Below, piece after piece: positions 56,319-64,000 of a stretch of DNA of 64,000 nt. The first letter of the stretch is position 1. Every line of letters starts with the position of its first letter. This DNA is from Chthonobacter rhizosphaerae (GTDB lineage: Bacteria; Pseudomonadota; Alphaproteobacteria; Rhizobiales; Pleomorphomonadaceae). Under the pieces are notes generated by a model that was given only the letters and a program-made list of their open reading frames with translations, had not been told where the DNA came from and ran no database searches. The position numbers were made by a program, and so were the translations under genes. Where the stretch lies: assembly GCF_013839525.1 (NCBI RefSeq), contig NZ_JACDIS010000015.1:1-64000 (forward strand), written 5' to 3'.

Positions 56319-56788
56319 GGAGCGCCATCGATAAAGACGAACGACGCCGCCGTCAAGGACGCGGGCGTCCGCAGAGGACGAGGAGACGCAAACCTTCGGG
56401 GCGATGGACAAGCCGCCTCCCCCGTCCGCCCGGACCGTTCCGGATCGGTCGCCGAGCCGCTTCCGATGCCCGCCGCAGCCTTCCGACGAGCCCCGGAGCC
56501 ACTTTTTTCGCCCCGTCCCGAACCCGCCCGATCCCGCCGATTTCCGCCGGTTCGCGCACCTCTCCGCGGCCCGCGATTTCTGAACAGCGGGAAATTTCCG
56601 GCGTATCGGTCTTGTTCTCTCGGGCGAACCGGCCCATATTCGGCTCATCGATTTGGCCAGACGATCGGCCTGTTCGCCCTCCCCGGGCGACCGTTCTGAA
56701 CGACCCTCTCCAAAATCGGCATCACGTGCGGGCCGCGTCAAACCGGCCTCGCGCATCCTATTGAACGTTCTATCCGAAAGGGATCGTC
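56319..56788. other. Divergent promoter region of metZ and cspA
   Basis: About 470 bases without a gene. Frames on both strands are Arg/Pro-rich shadows. It must hold the metZ promoter (before the riboswitch) and the cspA promoter with its long 5' untranslated region, typical of cold-shock mRNAs. Confidence 0.5.
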
Positions 56789-56998
56789 ATGAACGTCGGT
56801 ACCGTCAAGTGGTTCAACGCGACCAAGGGCTTTGGCTTCATCCAGCCGGATAACGGCGGCCCGGACGTGTTCGTCCACATCTCCGCTGTCGAGCGCTCGG
56901 GCCTCACCGGCCTCGGCGAAGGCCAGCGCATCAGCTTCGACGTCGTCAAGGATCGTCGCACCGGCAAGTCCGCCGCCGACAACCTGAAGGCCGCCTGA
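56789..56998 (+). CDS. cspA: Cold-shock protein (CspA family)
   Basis: A 69-residue single-stranded nucleic-acid chaperone. It has the OB-fold with RNP1 [10 protein letters not shown] and RNP2 VFVHISAVE, and starts [14 protein letters not shown] purine-rich AAAGGGAT precedes ATG 56789. A hairpin terminator (57019-57043) follows, then a small partner gene and the tandem hairpin array. Confidence 0.97.
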   Translation: MNVGTVKWFNATKGFGFIQPDNGGPDVFVHISAVERSGLTGLGEGQRISFDVVKDRRTGKSAADNLKAA

Positions 56999-57018
56999 TC
57001 AGGCTTGGCCCGACGACA

Positions 57019-57043
57019 CCCCGCGGCGGCTGCCGCCGCGGGG
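57019..57043. terminator. Hairpin after cspA
   Basis: CCCCGCGGCGGC/GCCGCCGCGGGG, perfectly self-complementary around T57031, 20 bases past the cspA stop. It is not followed by a T-run, so read-through into the next small gene is possible. Confidence 0.65.
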
Positions 57044-57066
57044 CAATAACAAGAAACAGGATAAAT

Positions 57067-57282
57067 ATGCATTTCGAATACAGACCCGCAGCCGTTCGGG
57101 AGACGGCGGAGGGCCCTCGCTTCCGGATCGGCCGCCTGACGGTCACCGAGCGCAACGACGCGCGGGATGTCACCGCGCTTGTCGACCGCACCTATGACTA
57201 CGCCTCCGCCCGCGAACTGCGCTGGCATCTGGCCGAGCGCTTCCGCCTCCCGGCGGCGGCCGTGACCGTGCGGGCCGCCTGA
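57067..57282 (+). CDS. Small protein downstream of cspA
   Basis: A 71-residue hydrophilic protein (MHFEYRPAAVRETAEGPRFR, then GRLTVTERNDARDVTALVDR and SARELRWHLAERFRLP). A purine-rich stretch (AAGAAACAGGAT) precedes the ATG. No family is recognised. It is probably co-transcribed with cspA by read-through of the preceding hairpin, which would make it cold-inducible; this is inferred. Confidence 0.6.
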   Translation: MHFEYRPAAVRETAEGPRFRIGRLTVTERNDARDVTALVDRTYDYASARELRWHLAERFRLPAAAVTVRAA

Positions 57283-57335
57283 GGGCGGACGACGGTTCTC
57301 TCCGAAAAGGCCGCCCGCCGAGGGCGGCCAGACCT

Positions 57336-57490
57336 CCGGGCGGCCCATCGGCCGCCCTTTGCGTTTCCGGGCGGCCCATCGGGCGCCTTTGGCGTTTCCG
57401 GGCGGCCCATCGGCCGCCCTTTGCGTTTCCAGGCGGCCCATCGGGCGCCGTTTGCGTTTCCGGGCGGCCCATCGGGCGCCGTTTGCTTTT
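57336..57490 (+). repeat. Five tandem 31-bp hairpin/T-run units
   Basis: Five units of exactly 31 bases start at 57336, 57367, 57398, 57429 and 57460. Each begins C-C-G/A-G-G-C-G-G-C-C-C-A-T-C-G-G, contains the inverted repeat GGGCGGCC-CATC-GGCCGCCC (exact in units 1 and 3, slightly changed in 2, 4 and 5) and ends in TTTGCGTTT. The last unit runs into six Ts. A similar hairpin (57309-57329) precedes the array. Each unit has the form of a short intrinsic terminator. Confidence 0.9.
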
Positions 57491-57673
57491 TTATGGGCGC
57501 GGCCACGGGCCGACCCTGGTGCGGCCAACCTTTCGCCGGTCTCCTCCGTTCTCCTTCATGCACCGATCCGCTTCGGCTGCCGCTACGGCACGCCCGAAGG
57601 GCGGATTGAGACGACCCGGACGTTCAGGCAGCTTTGCCGGATGTGCCGGACCACGGACGGGAGTCGGCCGCCG

Positions 57674-58324
57674 ATGATGGACTGGAGCTATACCCGGGGC
57701 GAGCGCATCGCCGACGCCGTCGTCCACACGGTGGGCCTGCTGCTGGCGGCGGTGGGCGTCGTCCTCCTGCTGGTCCACACGGCGACGCTCGGCGGCCTGT
57801 CCGACATGGCCGTCGCGGCCATCTACGGCACCGGCCTGATCGCGGCCCTGACGGCGTCCTTCCTCTACAATCACTGGCCGGTCTCGCCGCTGAAATGGGT
57901 GTTCCGGCGGTTCGACCATTCGGCGATCTTCCTCCTGATCGCCGGCACCTACACGCCTTTCCTCGCGCAGCTTCCCTACGGCACGGTCTCGGTGAGCCTT
58001 GCGACGGGGATCTGGGGCGCGGCCCTCGCCGGCATCGCGTTCAAGCTCGGGCTGCCGGGGCGCTACGACCGGCTCACGATCGTCTTCTACCTCGCGGTAG
58101 CCTGGAGCGGCGTGCTGGCCCTTCCGGCGCTGTCCGAAGCGCTGCCGGAGCTCACCCTCCTGCTCATCGTGGTGGGCGGCGTGGTCTATTCGGCCGGGGT
58201 GGTCTTCCACGTGTGGGAGAGCCTGAAGTTCCAGAACGCCATCTGGCACGGCTTCGTGGTCGCCGGCGCCGGCATACACTACTGGGCGGTGTTCCACTGC
58301 CTGGTGGTGGAGCGCGTCGCCTGA
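57674..58324 (+). CDS. Hemolysin III / PAQR-family membrane protein
   Basis: A 216-residue, seven-helix membrane protein of the HlyIII (PAQR) family. The signature residues are in TRGERIADAVVHTVG, SFLYNHWP, FRRFDHSAIFLLIAGTYTPF and the C-terminal NAIWHGFVVAGAGIHYWAVF. The Asp-His...His-x3-His pattern indicates a metal-dependent hydrolase-like active site. ATG 57674 is chosen over upstream starts because the upstream frame is only repeat sequence. The substrate is unknown. Confidence 0.92.
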   Translation: MMDWSYTRGERIADAVVHTVGLLLAAVGVVLLLVHTATLGGLSDMAVAAIYGTGLIAALTASFLYNHWPVSPLKWVFRRFDHSAIFLLIAGTYTPFLAQLPYGTVSVSLATGIWGAALAGIAFKLGLPGRYDRLTIVFYLAVAWSGVLALPALSEALPELTLLLIVVGGVVYSAGVVFHVWESLKFQNAIWHGFVVAGAGIHYWAVFHCLVVERVA

Positions 58325-58365
58325 CCGGCCGGCGCGGTCTCGCCCGCACGCTTCCCGAAACGACG

Positions 58366-58398
58366 GAAGGGCGCCGACCTTCCGGTCGACGCCCCTTC
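58366..58398. terminator. Imperfect hairpin between hlyIII and the secreted-protein gene
   Basis: GAAGGGCGCCGACC and GGTCGACGCCCCTTC (58366-58379 with 58384-58398) form an imperfect stem in the 154-base convergent gap. Confidence 0.5.
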
Positions 58399-58478
58399 GA
58401 CGATGCGGCACGCGGGTGGCCCGCCGCCGCCCGGCTCACCACGCGATCCCGCGTGACAAGCCATGCTGCCGGACCGGG

Positions 58479-58838
58479 TCAGTTGGCGAACTGCTCCAGG
58501 TAGCGGTCGCGGCTGGAGTTCGCCGGGTCGTAGACCGAGGCGGAGGGCAGGCGAACGCTGTCGTTGGTCGAGACGGCCGAGCCGGACGAGGTCACGCGGT
58601 TGGCGAGAGCCTCGACCTCACGGTCGCGGGTGCTGTTGGCCGGGTCCCAGGCCGAGGTGCCGGCCACGAAACCGCTGTCGTTGGTCGAAACGGCGGAACC
58701 GGCGCTGGCGCCGCGCTCGGCGAAGCTCTCGATGTAACGATCGCGGGTGCTGTTGGCCGGATCCCAGCCGGCGGCCTGAGCGGCAGACGCGACAGAGAGG
58801 ACACCAACAAGAGCGGCGGCAATGATCTTGGTATTCAT
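58479..58838 (-). CDS. Small secreted protein with three DPANSTRDR repeats
   Basis: A 119-residue exported protein. The signal peptide (MNTKIIAAALVGVLSVASAA, cleavage near AQA-AG) is followed by three tandem copies of an approximately 40-residue unit. Each opens with W/Y-DPANS-T/S-RDR, continues with a short Glu/Ala helix (YIESFAER, EVEALANR, YLEQFAN) and, in the first two, a linker containing SGSAVSTND or AGSAVSTND. The third copy is short and ends the protein. There are no cysteines or transmembrane segments. The ribosome site GAGA lies ahead of the ATG. I do not recognise the family. The upstream 390 bases are lower in GC and should hold its promoter. Confidence 0.78.
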   Translation of the reverse strand: MNTKIIAAALVGVLSVASAAQAAGWDPANSTRDRYIESFAERGASAGSAVSTNDSGFVAGTSAWDPANSTRDREVEALANRVTSSGSAVSTNDSVRLPSASVYDPANSSRDRYLEQFAN

Positions 58839-59232
58839 GATATTTCTCCATGAACCATCGTCGGCTCGACTTCAATGATCGAGCATGGCGGTGGATTTCG
58901 ACTTTGGTTTTCTTTGGTCGGAGCGGTTTCGACCGCCTCGATGACCCTGAGATAGATCATGACCGGCGGCGGCGAAAGGCTCGTCCCGCTGAACAATCTG
59001 TTATTCGGAATGTGATCGTTCACGGCTGGCGCACACAATCTTCACGCGCCCGGGACAACGCTCGTGACCGCTGCAACCGTAAGCGTGGCTTTTTGCCATG
59101 CGGCTCAGGCACTTCCCTGATCGCGAGTGTTCACGGCCACGCCGACGCTCGCACCCCACCTCCGCCGACCGCCGCCGCCTTTCGGACGGGCGCTCCGGCT
59201 CCGGTCACGGATGCGTGCTTCATGCGTGTCCT
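58839..59232. other. Spacer between the ligase gene and the secreted-protein gene
   Basis: About 390 bases with lower GC. It contains the leader of the secreted repeat protein (minus strand) and the tail after the ligase gene. No further gene is seen. Confidence 0.45.
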
Positions 59233-60870
59233 TCAGCCTTCCGGCAGGAGCGCCATCAGCCCGTCGATGGTGTCGGCCTCGTGGGGCCGCTTGTCCCAGC
59301 GCAGCCGGGCGACGCGGGGAAACCGCATGGCGATGCCCGACTTGTGGCGCGTGGACCGGTTCAGCCCTTCGAACGCCACTTCCAGCACGAGGCCCGCCTC
59401 GGCCGTGTGCACCACCTCGCGGACCGGACCGAACCGCCCCACGGTGTTGTTGCGCACGAACCGGTCGATCTCCTTCAGCTCCTCGTCGGTGAAGCCGAAA
59501 TAGGCCTTGCCGACGGGCACCAGCTCGCGCCCGGTCGCCGTCTCGCGCCAGACCCCGAAGGTGTAGTCCGAATAGAAGGACGAACGCTTGCCGTGGCCGC
59601 GCTGGGCGTACATGAGCACGGCGTCCACGGTGTAGGGATCGCGCTTCCACTTGAACCACTCGCCCTTGGGCCGGCCGGGCACGTAGGGGGCGAGCGCGCG
59701 CTTGATCATCACGCCCTCCACCGCCTCCGCGTCCGCGCCCGCGCCGTGGCTCGCCGGGTCGGCCCGGGCGGCGGCGAGGTCGTCCCAGGTGGCGAAGGGG
59801 ATCATGGGCGAGAGGTCGATCAGGGGATCGCCGAGCCGGGCCACGAAGGCCTCCAGGCGCGCGCGCCGCTCGTCGAAGGGCAGGCCGCGCACGTCCTCGC
59901 CGTTCTCGGCGAGGAGATCGTAGGCGCGGATCGCCGCCGGCATCTCGGCGAGCAGCTTCGGCGTCACGGTCTTGCGGTTCAGCCGCTGCTGCAGGGTCGC
60001 GAAGGGCTGCACCCGGCCGTCGATCAGGATGAGGAGTTCCCCGTCGATCGCCCCGTCGAAGTCGAGCCGGTCGAGAAGATCCGGGAAGGTGGCCGAGATG
60101 TCGTCGCCGGAGCGGGAGAAGAGGCGCGCCACCTGGCGCCCCTCGGGCGTCCGGCCGGCGGCGGCCTGCACGCGGATCCCGTCCCACTTCCATTCGGCCC
60201 GGAACAGCGCCGGGTCGTTGCCCTCCACGTCCCGCTCTTCCAGGGCGTGCGCCAGCATGGGCGGCCGGAACGGCGCCGGATCGACCGACGACGGCCGCGC
60301 GCCGCGCCCCTCGATCCAATCGAACAGCGGCCCGTAGGGCGGCGCCAGGCCGTGCCAGACCTCCTCCACCTCGTCCGGCTCGCGCCCGCCGAGCCGCGCG
60401 AGCGCCGTCTTGGCGAGCCGGGCCGAGACGCCGATCCGGAGCGAGCCGGTGATGAGCTTCAGGAGCGCGAACCGCCCGGCCTCGTCCAGGAGGTCGAGCC
60501 AGCGGGCGATGAGGCGCGGGATCTCCAGCCTGGAGGACGTCCGCAGCGTCTCCACCACCTCGGCGATGCCCGGCGGCGGCAGGTTCGGCGTGGCGTCCGG
60601 CGCGGGCCACATCAGGGCGACCGTCTCGGAAAGGTCGCCCACGTAGTCGTAGGAGAGCGCGAACAGCACCGGGTCGGTCCGCTCGGCGATCAGCGCCCGG
60701 ATCAGCCCCGGCTTGGCGTGCGGGAAGTCGAGCCCGCCGGTGAGCGCCGCCAGCGCGTAGCCCCGATCCGGATCCGGCGCCTCCGCCAGATAGGCCCTGA
60801 CGAGCTCGATCTTGGCGTTGCGGCGAGGCTCGTAGGCGAGCCGGTCGACAAGGGCGGCGAAGCGGTTCAT
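59233..60870 (-). CDS. ATP-dependent DNA ligase (cisplatin-type LigB/LigC group)
   Basis: A 545-residue ligase. An N-terminal DNA-binding domain (residues 1-195) is followed by the adenylation domain with nucleotidyl Lys228 in FRAEWKWDGIRVQ (motif I). FSRSGDDISATFPDLLD (motif III region), DGELLI, and VMIKRALAPYVPGRPKGEWFKWKRDP (motifs IV-V) follow. The C-terminal OB-fold ends with FPRVARLRWDKRPHEADTI. This group is normally encoded with an MBL-fold exonuclease and an Lhr helicase as a repair cassette. The exonuclease is at 61548, but no Lhr gene is adjacent. GNAT lies between them on the other strand. Confidence 0.94.
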   Translation of the reverse strand: MNRFAALVDRLAYEPRRNAKIELVRAYLAEAPDPDRGYALAALTGGLDFPHAKPGLIRALIAERTDPVLFALSYDYVGDLSETVALMWPAPDATPNLPPPGIAEVVETLRTSSRLEIPRLIARWLDLLDEAGRFALLKLITGSLRIGVSARLAKTALARLGGREPDEVEEVWHGLAPPYGPLFDWIEGRGARPSSVDPAPFRPPMLAHALEERDVEGNDPALFRAEWKWDGIRVQAAAGRTPEGRQVARLFSRSGDDISATFPDLLDRLDFDGAIDGELLILIDGRVQPFATLQQRLNRKTVTPKLLAEMPAAIRAYDLLAENGEDVRGLPFDERRARLEAFVARLGDPLIDLSPMIPFATWDDLAAARADPASHGAGADAEAVEGVMIKRALAPYVPGRPKGEWFKWKRDPYTVDAVLMYAQRGHGKRSSFYSDYTFGVWRETATGRELVPVGKAYFGFTDEELKEIDRFVRNNTVGRFGPVREVVHTAEAGLVLEVAFEGLNRSTRHKSGIAMRFPRVARLRWDKRPHEADTIDGLMALLPEG

Positions 60871-60979
60871 GAGACCGCAACGTAGCGCCGGCAAGGCTGG
60901 TTGCCGAGGGGGTGCCGCGTCGGCACCGGCCGATCATGCACCCTGACCGCGTTCCACCCGTTTCGCCGAAGGTCGTCCG

Positions 60980-61495
60980 ATGTCCGCCGTCAGCATTCGC
61001 CCTGCCGTGCCCGCCGACCGACCCGCCCTGGAGGAGCTGCTCAGGGAGATCTACGCCTACTTCGGCTCGCTCGAGGACGGCGCGTTGCCGGAACCGGCGC
61101 TGATCGCCGCGTCCACGCAGGACATGTCCGCGATGGCGGCCCTCTCGTTCGGACCGAACCGCTTCTGCGACTGCCTGGTCGCGACCGACGACACCGGCCC
61201 CGTCGGCTACCTCGCCCATCATCCAGGCGTCTTCGAAGGCCGCGGCGCCCTGTTCGTCGCCGGCCTGTTCGTCCGCCGCGCCGTGCGCGGCGCCGGCATC
61301 GGCTCCGCCCTGATGGCCGAAACCGAAGCGATCGCCCGCGCCCGCGGCGCCGCCACGCTGGTGTGGACCGTCTGGCACCGCAACGCGGCGGCGATCGGCT
61401 TCTACCACCGCCTGGGGGCGCGCCTCTACGTGGACGACCTCGTCATGTGGAAGACGGTCGACCAGACACCGCCGGCCTTGGCGGCGCCGGGCTGA
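60980..61495 (+). CDS. GNAT-family acetyltransferase
   Basis: A 171-residue N-acetyltransferase. The N-terminal strand is SIRPAVPADRPALEELLREI. The acetyl-CoA loop is RRAVRGAGIGSALMAETEAI (Arg/Gln-x2-Gly-x-Gly/Ala form, residues about 97-116). WHRNAAAIGFYHRLGARLY is the typical C-terminal helix-strand. It sits inside the ligase/exonuclease pair in the opposite orientation. The substrate is unknown. Confidence 0.92.
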   Translation: MSAVSIRPAVPADRPALEELLREIYAYFGSLEDGALPEPALIAASTQDMSAMAALSFGPNRFCDCLVATDDTGPVGYLAHHPGVFEGRGALFVAGLFVRRAVRGAGIGSALMAETEAIARARGAATLVWTVWHRNAAAIGFYHRLGARLYVDDLVMWKTVDQTPPALAAPG

Positions 61496-61547
61496 GCACG
61501 CGGTTCCACGCTGACCGCGCCGGCAAGACGGGCGACGCCGTTGGAGA

Positions 61548-62585
61548 TCAAGACCCCTCCACCGCCGCCGTCGCCCCTTCTCCCTCCTCCTCGTCCCCGT
61601 AGCCGATCAGGTGGAGCGGGCGGCCGCGGATGGCGTTCTGGCCGCACCAGTGGACGAGGGCGTCCTCCTGGCCGTGGGTGACCCACACCTCCTCGGCGCC
61701 GGTCTCCCGGATGGTGGCGAGGAGATCGTCCCAGTCGGAGTGGTCGGAGATGACGAGCGGCAGTTCGGCGCCACGCTGGCGGGCGCGGGCGCGCACGCGC
61801 ATCCAGCCGCTCGCGAAGGCCGTCACCGGGTCGGCGAAGCGGCGGGCCCAGAGGTCGGCGGTCGCGGAGGGCGGGCAGAGCACGATCCGGCCGGCGACGT
61901 CGGCCTTCGCCCGCCCGGCGACGCCCTCCAGGGGCCCGAGGTTTACGCCCATCTCGCCGTAGAAGCGGCAGAGCTTGTCGAGACCGCCGTGGATCAGGAT
62001 CGGCGCGTCGTAGCCCGCCTCCCGGATGAGGGCGATCACCCGCTGGGCCTTGCCGAGCGCATAGGCGCCGACGAGATGCGTGCGCTCGGGGAACAGCCGG
62101 TGGCTGTCCATCAGCCTGGCGATCTCGCCGGCCGCCGAGGGATGGCGGAACACCGGCAGCGCGAAGGTCGCCTCGGTGATGAAGGCGTGGCAGCGCACGG
62201 GCTCGAAGGGCGTGCAGGTCGGGTCGGGCTGGCGCTTGTAGTCGCCGGAGACGACGAGCCGCAGGCCCTTCCACTCCAGGAGGATCTGGGCCGAGCCGAG
62301 CACGTGGCCGGCCGGGTAGAGCGTCACGTCCACGTCGCCCACCCGCACCGTCTCGCCATAGTCCACCGGCTGGCGGGCGCGGGTGAAGTCGGCCCCGTAG
62401 CGCACCGCCATGATGGCGAGCGTCTCCGGCGTCGCCAGCACCGCCTGGTGGCCGGAGCGGGCGTGATCGGAGTGGCCGTGGGTGATCACGGCCCGGGCCA
62501 CCGGCCGCACCGGATCCACGTGGAAACCGCCCGGCGGGCAGTAGAGGCCGGCGGCGTCGAGGGTGAGGAGGTCTTCGGCGCGCAT
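61548..62585 (-). CDS. Ligase-associated MBL-fold DNA exonuclease
   Basis: A 345-residue metallo-beta-lactamase/beta-CASP-type enzyme. The metal site is THGHSDHARSG (His36-x-His38-x-Asp40-His41), followed by YPAGHVLGSAQILLEW, SGDYKRQPDPTCTPFEP and the C-terminal ISDHSDWDDLL and WVTHGQE motifs. It belongs to the group called ligase-associated DNA exonuclease. It acts with the ATP-dependent ligase at 59233, although a divergent GNAT gene now separates them. Confidence 0.93.
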   Translation of the reverse strand: MRAEDLLTLDAAGLYCPPGGFHVDPVRPVARAVITHGHSDHARSGHQAVLATPETLAIMAVRYGADFTRARQPVDYGETVRVGDVDVTLYPAGHVLGSAQILLEWKGLRLVVSGDYKRQPDPTCTPFEPVRCHAFITEATFALPVFRHPSAAGEIARLMDSHRLFPERTHLVGAYALGKAQRVIALIREAGYDAPILIHGGLDKLCRFYGEMGVNLGPLEGVAGRAKADVAGRIVLCPPSATADLWARRFADPVTAFASGWMRVRARARQRGAELPLVISDHSDWDDLLATIRETGAEEVWVTHGQEDALVHWCGQNAIRGRPLHLIGYGDEEEGEGATAAVEGS

Positions 62586-62752
62586 CCTTCACAACCTAGG
62601 GCGGGCGCGCGCCGGCCGGAAGGGGCGATCTCCTCAATCACGGATGACGCCATCCCGGAGGTGGGATATGACCGGGGCAAGAACCGGCCTCTCCGATCCG
62701 AGCAGGCCGGCGACGGCCCGCCGCGGCGGGCCAGCATGATCGGGCGAGCGCC

Positions 62753-63904
62753 ATGACGAGACCTGCCATCGACGGCCTGCCGGCCCCACGAAGCCACACC
62801 GGCCTCGTCTCCGCCGACCGGAGCGCCACCGGCATCCTGCCGGCCCACCGCATCGACGACCTGATCGGCCGCCAGTCGATCCAGGCGTCGCACCCCTATG
62901 ACGCCGACCAGGTGCAGCCGGCGAGCCTCGACCTCCGGCTCGGGCCGGTGGCCCACCGGCTGCGGGCGAGCTTCCTTCCCGGTCCCCACGCGCGCGTCAC
63001 CGACAAGCTGGACCGGCTGAAGCTCCACACCATCGACCTCACCGACGGCGCGGTCCTGGAGACCGGATGCGTCTACCTGGTCCCGGTCTTGGAGCGCCTC
63101 GCCCTGCCGCACGACGTGTCGGCATCGGCCAACCCGAAGAGCTCCACCGGCCGGCTCGACGTGTTCACCCGCGTGATCACCGACCACGGCGCCGCCTTCG
63201 ACACCATCGCGCCCGGCTACCGGGGCCCGCTCTTCGTGGAGATCAGCCCACGCACCTTCCCGGTGCTGGTCCGGCTCGGCTCGCGCCTGTCGCAGGTGCG
63301 CTTCCGCTGCGGCGACGCCCGCCTGTCCGACGAGGAGCTCGCCGCCCTCCACGCGGAGACGCCCCTCGTCGACGCCGATCCGGCGGTGTTCGAGAACGGC
63401 CTCACGCTCTCCATCGACCTCAAGCGCGAAGGGCCGGGCTCGCTCGTCGGCTACCGGGCCAAGCGGCATTCCGCCGTCATCGACATGGACGCCAAGGCGG
63501 CCCACGACGTGCTGGACTTCTGGGAGCCGCTCCATCAGCGCGGCGAGCCGTCGCTCGTGCTCGATCCGGACGAGTTCTACATCCTGGTCTCGCGCGAGGC
63601 GGTGCACGTGCCGCCCGGTACGGCCGCCGAGATGGTGGCGATCGATCCGCTCGTCGGCGAGTTCCGCGTCCACTACGCGGGCTTCTTCGATCCGGGCTTC
63701 GGCCACGCGGAGGCGGGCGGCAGCGGCTCGCGCGCGGTGCTGGAGGTGCGCAGCCACGAGGTGCCCTTCATCCTGGACCATGGCCAGACCATCGGCCGGC
63801 TCGTCTACGAGCGCATGCTGGAGCCGCCGACCACCCTCTACGGCCAGGGCATCGGCTCCAACTACCAGGCCCAGGGCCTGAAGCTTTCCAAGCACTTCCG
63901 CTGA
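62753..63904 (+). CDS. dcd: Two-domain dCTP deaminase (2'-deoxycytidine 5'-triphosphate deaminase)
   Basis: A 383-residue enzyme, about twice the usual Dcd length, made of two dCTP-deaminase/dUTPase-fold halves. The first contains QVQPASLDLRLGPVAHRLRA and SANPKSSTGRLDVFTRVITD. The second contains DEFYILVSREAVHVPPGTAA and HYAGFFDPGFGHAEAGGSGS. The catalytic Ser-Arg/Glu signatures are in the NPKSSTGRLD block and the AGFFDPGFG block. It provides dUTP for thymidylate synthesis. The start is ATG 62753; no strong ribosome site is seen. This long form is typical of alphaproteobacteria. Confidence 0.93.
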   Translation: MTRPAIDGLPAPRSHTGLVSADRSATGILPAHRIDDLIGRQSIQASHPYDADQVQPASLDLRLGPVAHRLRASFLPGPHARVTDKLDRLKLHTIDLTDGAVLETGCVYLVPVLERLALPHDVSASANPKSSTGRLDVFTRVITDHGAAFDTIAPGYRGPLFVEISPRTFPVLVRLGSRLSQVRFRCGDARLSDEELAALHAETPLVDADPAVFENGLTLSIDLKREGPGSLVGYRAKRHSAVIDMDAKAAHDVLDFWEPLHQRGEPSLVLDPDEFYILVSREAVHVPPGTAAEMVAIDPLVGEFRVHYAGFFDPGFGHAEAGGSGSRAVLEVRSHEVPFILDHGQTIGRLVYERMLEPPTTLYGQGIGSNYQAQGLKLSKHFR

Positions 63905-63923
63905 CGGCGCCGCCGCCCGGCGA

Positions 63924-64000
63924 TCAGGCGGGGCCGGGCGCCAGCACGCCGGACGCGCAGGCGAAGATGCGGTTCACCTTCTCGGCCAGCCGGCGGTCGC
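63924..64000 (-). CDS. C-terminal end of an unidentified protein (runs off the window)
   Basis: Minus-strand reading to the stop at 63924-63926 gives the terminal residues DRRLAEKVNRIFACASGVLA-PGPA. The helix-like RRLAEKVNRIFAC looks like a real protein end, converging on the dCTP deaminase gene. There is too little to name a family. Confidence 0.45.
   Translation of the reverse strand, partial: DRRLAEKVNRIFACASGVLAPGPA

Noticed and set aside
57336-57490. 31-bp repeats considered as a CRISPR array
   Set aside because: The units are contiguous with no spacers, and each is a hairpin with a T-run.
57359-57673. An upstream extension of the hemolysin III gene (about 105 residues)
   Set aside because: The extension translates the 31-bp hairpin repeats. 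The family begins at ATG 57674 and needs no extension.

Overview
The window is a high-GC chromosomal segment from an alphaproteobacterium, most likely a member of the Hyphomicrobiales (Rhizobiales). The evidence is: Omp2b-type porins; a class I lysyl-tRNA synthetase; UPF0262, DUF2948, YacG and DUF6460 family proteins; the murA / hisD-UPF0262-phosphatase-infA-maf-yacG gene set; a SAM-II riboswitch ahead of metZ; and a ligase-associated exonuclease. The exact genus cannot be read from the sequence alone.

Layout. 1-380 is the 5' part of a porin gene and 838-1185 a divergent ArsR-type regulator. From about 1.2 to 9.2 kb lies an accessory region, clearly lower in GC from about 4 kb on and gene-poor. 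It holds a decayed IS5-type transposase, a nucleotidyltransferase, two related NG-x-GN repeat proteins (3682-5047), two possible tiny membrane proteins and an alpha/beta-hydrolase-TPR protein. It ends abruptly inside a racemase gene that has lost its 5' end (about 9200). 9.2-17.2 kb is a catabolic locus: an aspartate/glutamate-racemase-superfamily pair on the + strand faces a LacI-controlled ABC-transporter operon on the - strand (lacI, binding protein, ATPase, permease, phosphotriesterase-family hydrolase, amidotransferase-like protein, PfkB kinase). 17.5-24.0 kb holds tRNA-Phe and the housekeeping set yacG, maf, infA, phosphatase, UPF0262 and hisD, interrupted by a MarR pair and a 208-bp tandem repeat. 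24.2-33 kb holds fucU, tamA-tamB and an Ala/Pro-rich protein. 33-36 kb holds a second porin, an ArsR-like regulator and a winged-helix regulator. 36.7-37.9 kb is the remnant of an element integrated at tRNA-Thr. 38-64 kb is mostly housekeeping: murA, DUF2948, lysS, an SNase-like/regulator pair, pyrD, cytochrome c, kdsB, pheA, nudC-HIT-MATE, an HDAC-like amidohydrolase, apaG, metZ with its riboswitch, cspA, hemolysin III, a small secreted repeat protein, a ligase/exonuclease repair pair and a two-domain dCTP deaminase.

How parts work together. The LacI operon would import a sugar-like compound and process it by hydrolysis and phosphorylation; a perfect 12-bp palindrome sits just upstream of lacI. 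TamA/TamB form the envelope translocation module. pheA, hisD and metZ are biosynthetic, and metZ is under SAM-II/terminator control. The most unusual items are the NG-x-GN repeat-protein locus, a dispersed composite hairpin element in three copies (18.4, 48.1 and 54.7 kb), five tandem 31-bp hairpin/T-run units downstream of cspA, a secreted three-repeat protein at 58.5 kb, and two porin/ArsR neighbourhoods. Many long antisense frames in this high-GC DNA were treated as shadows.
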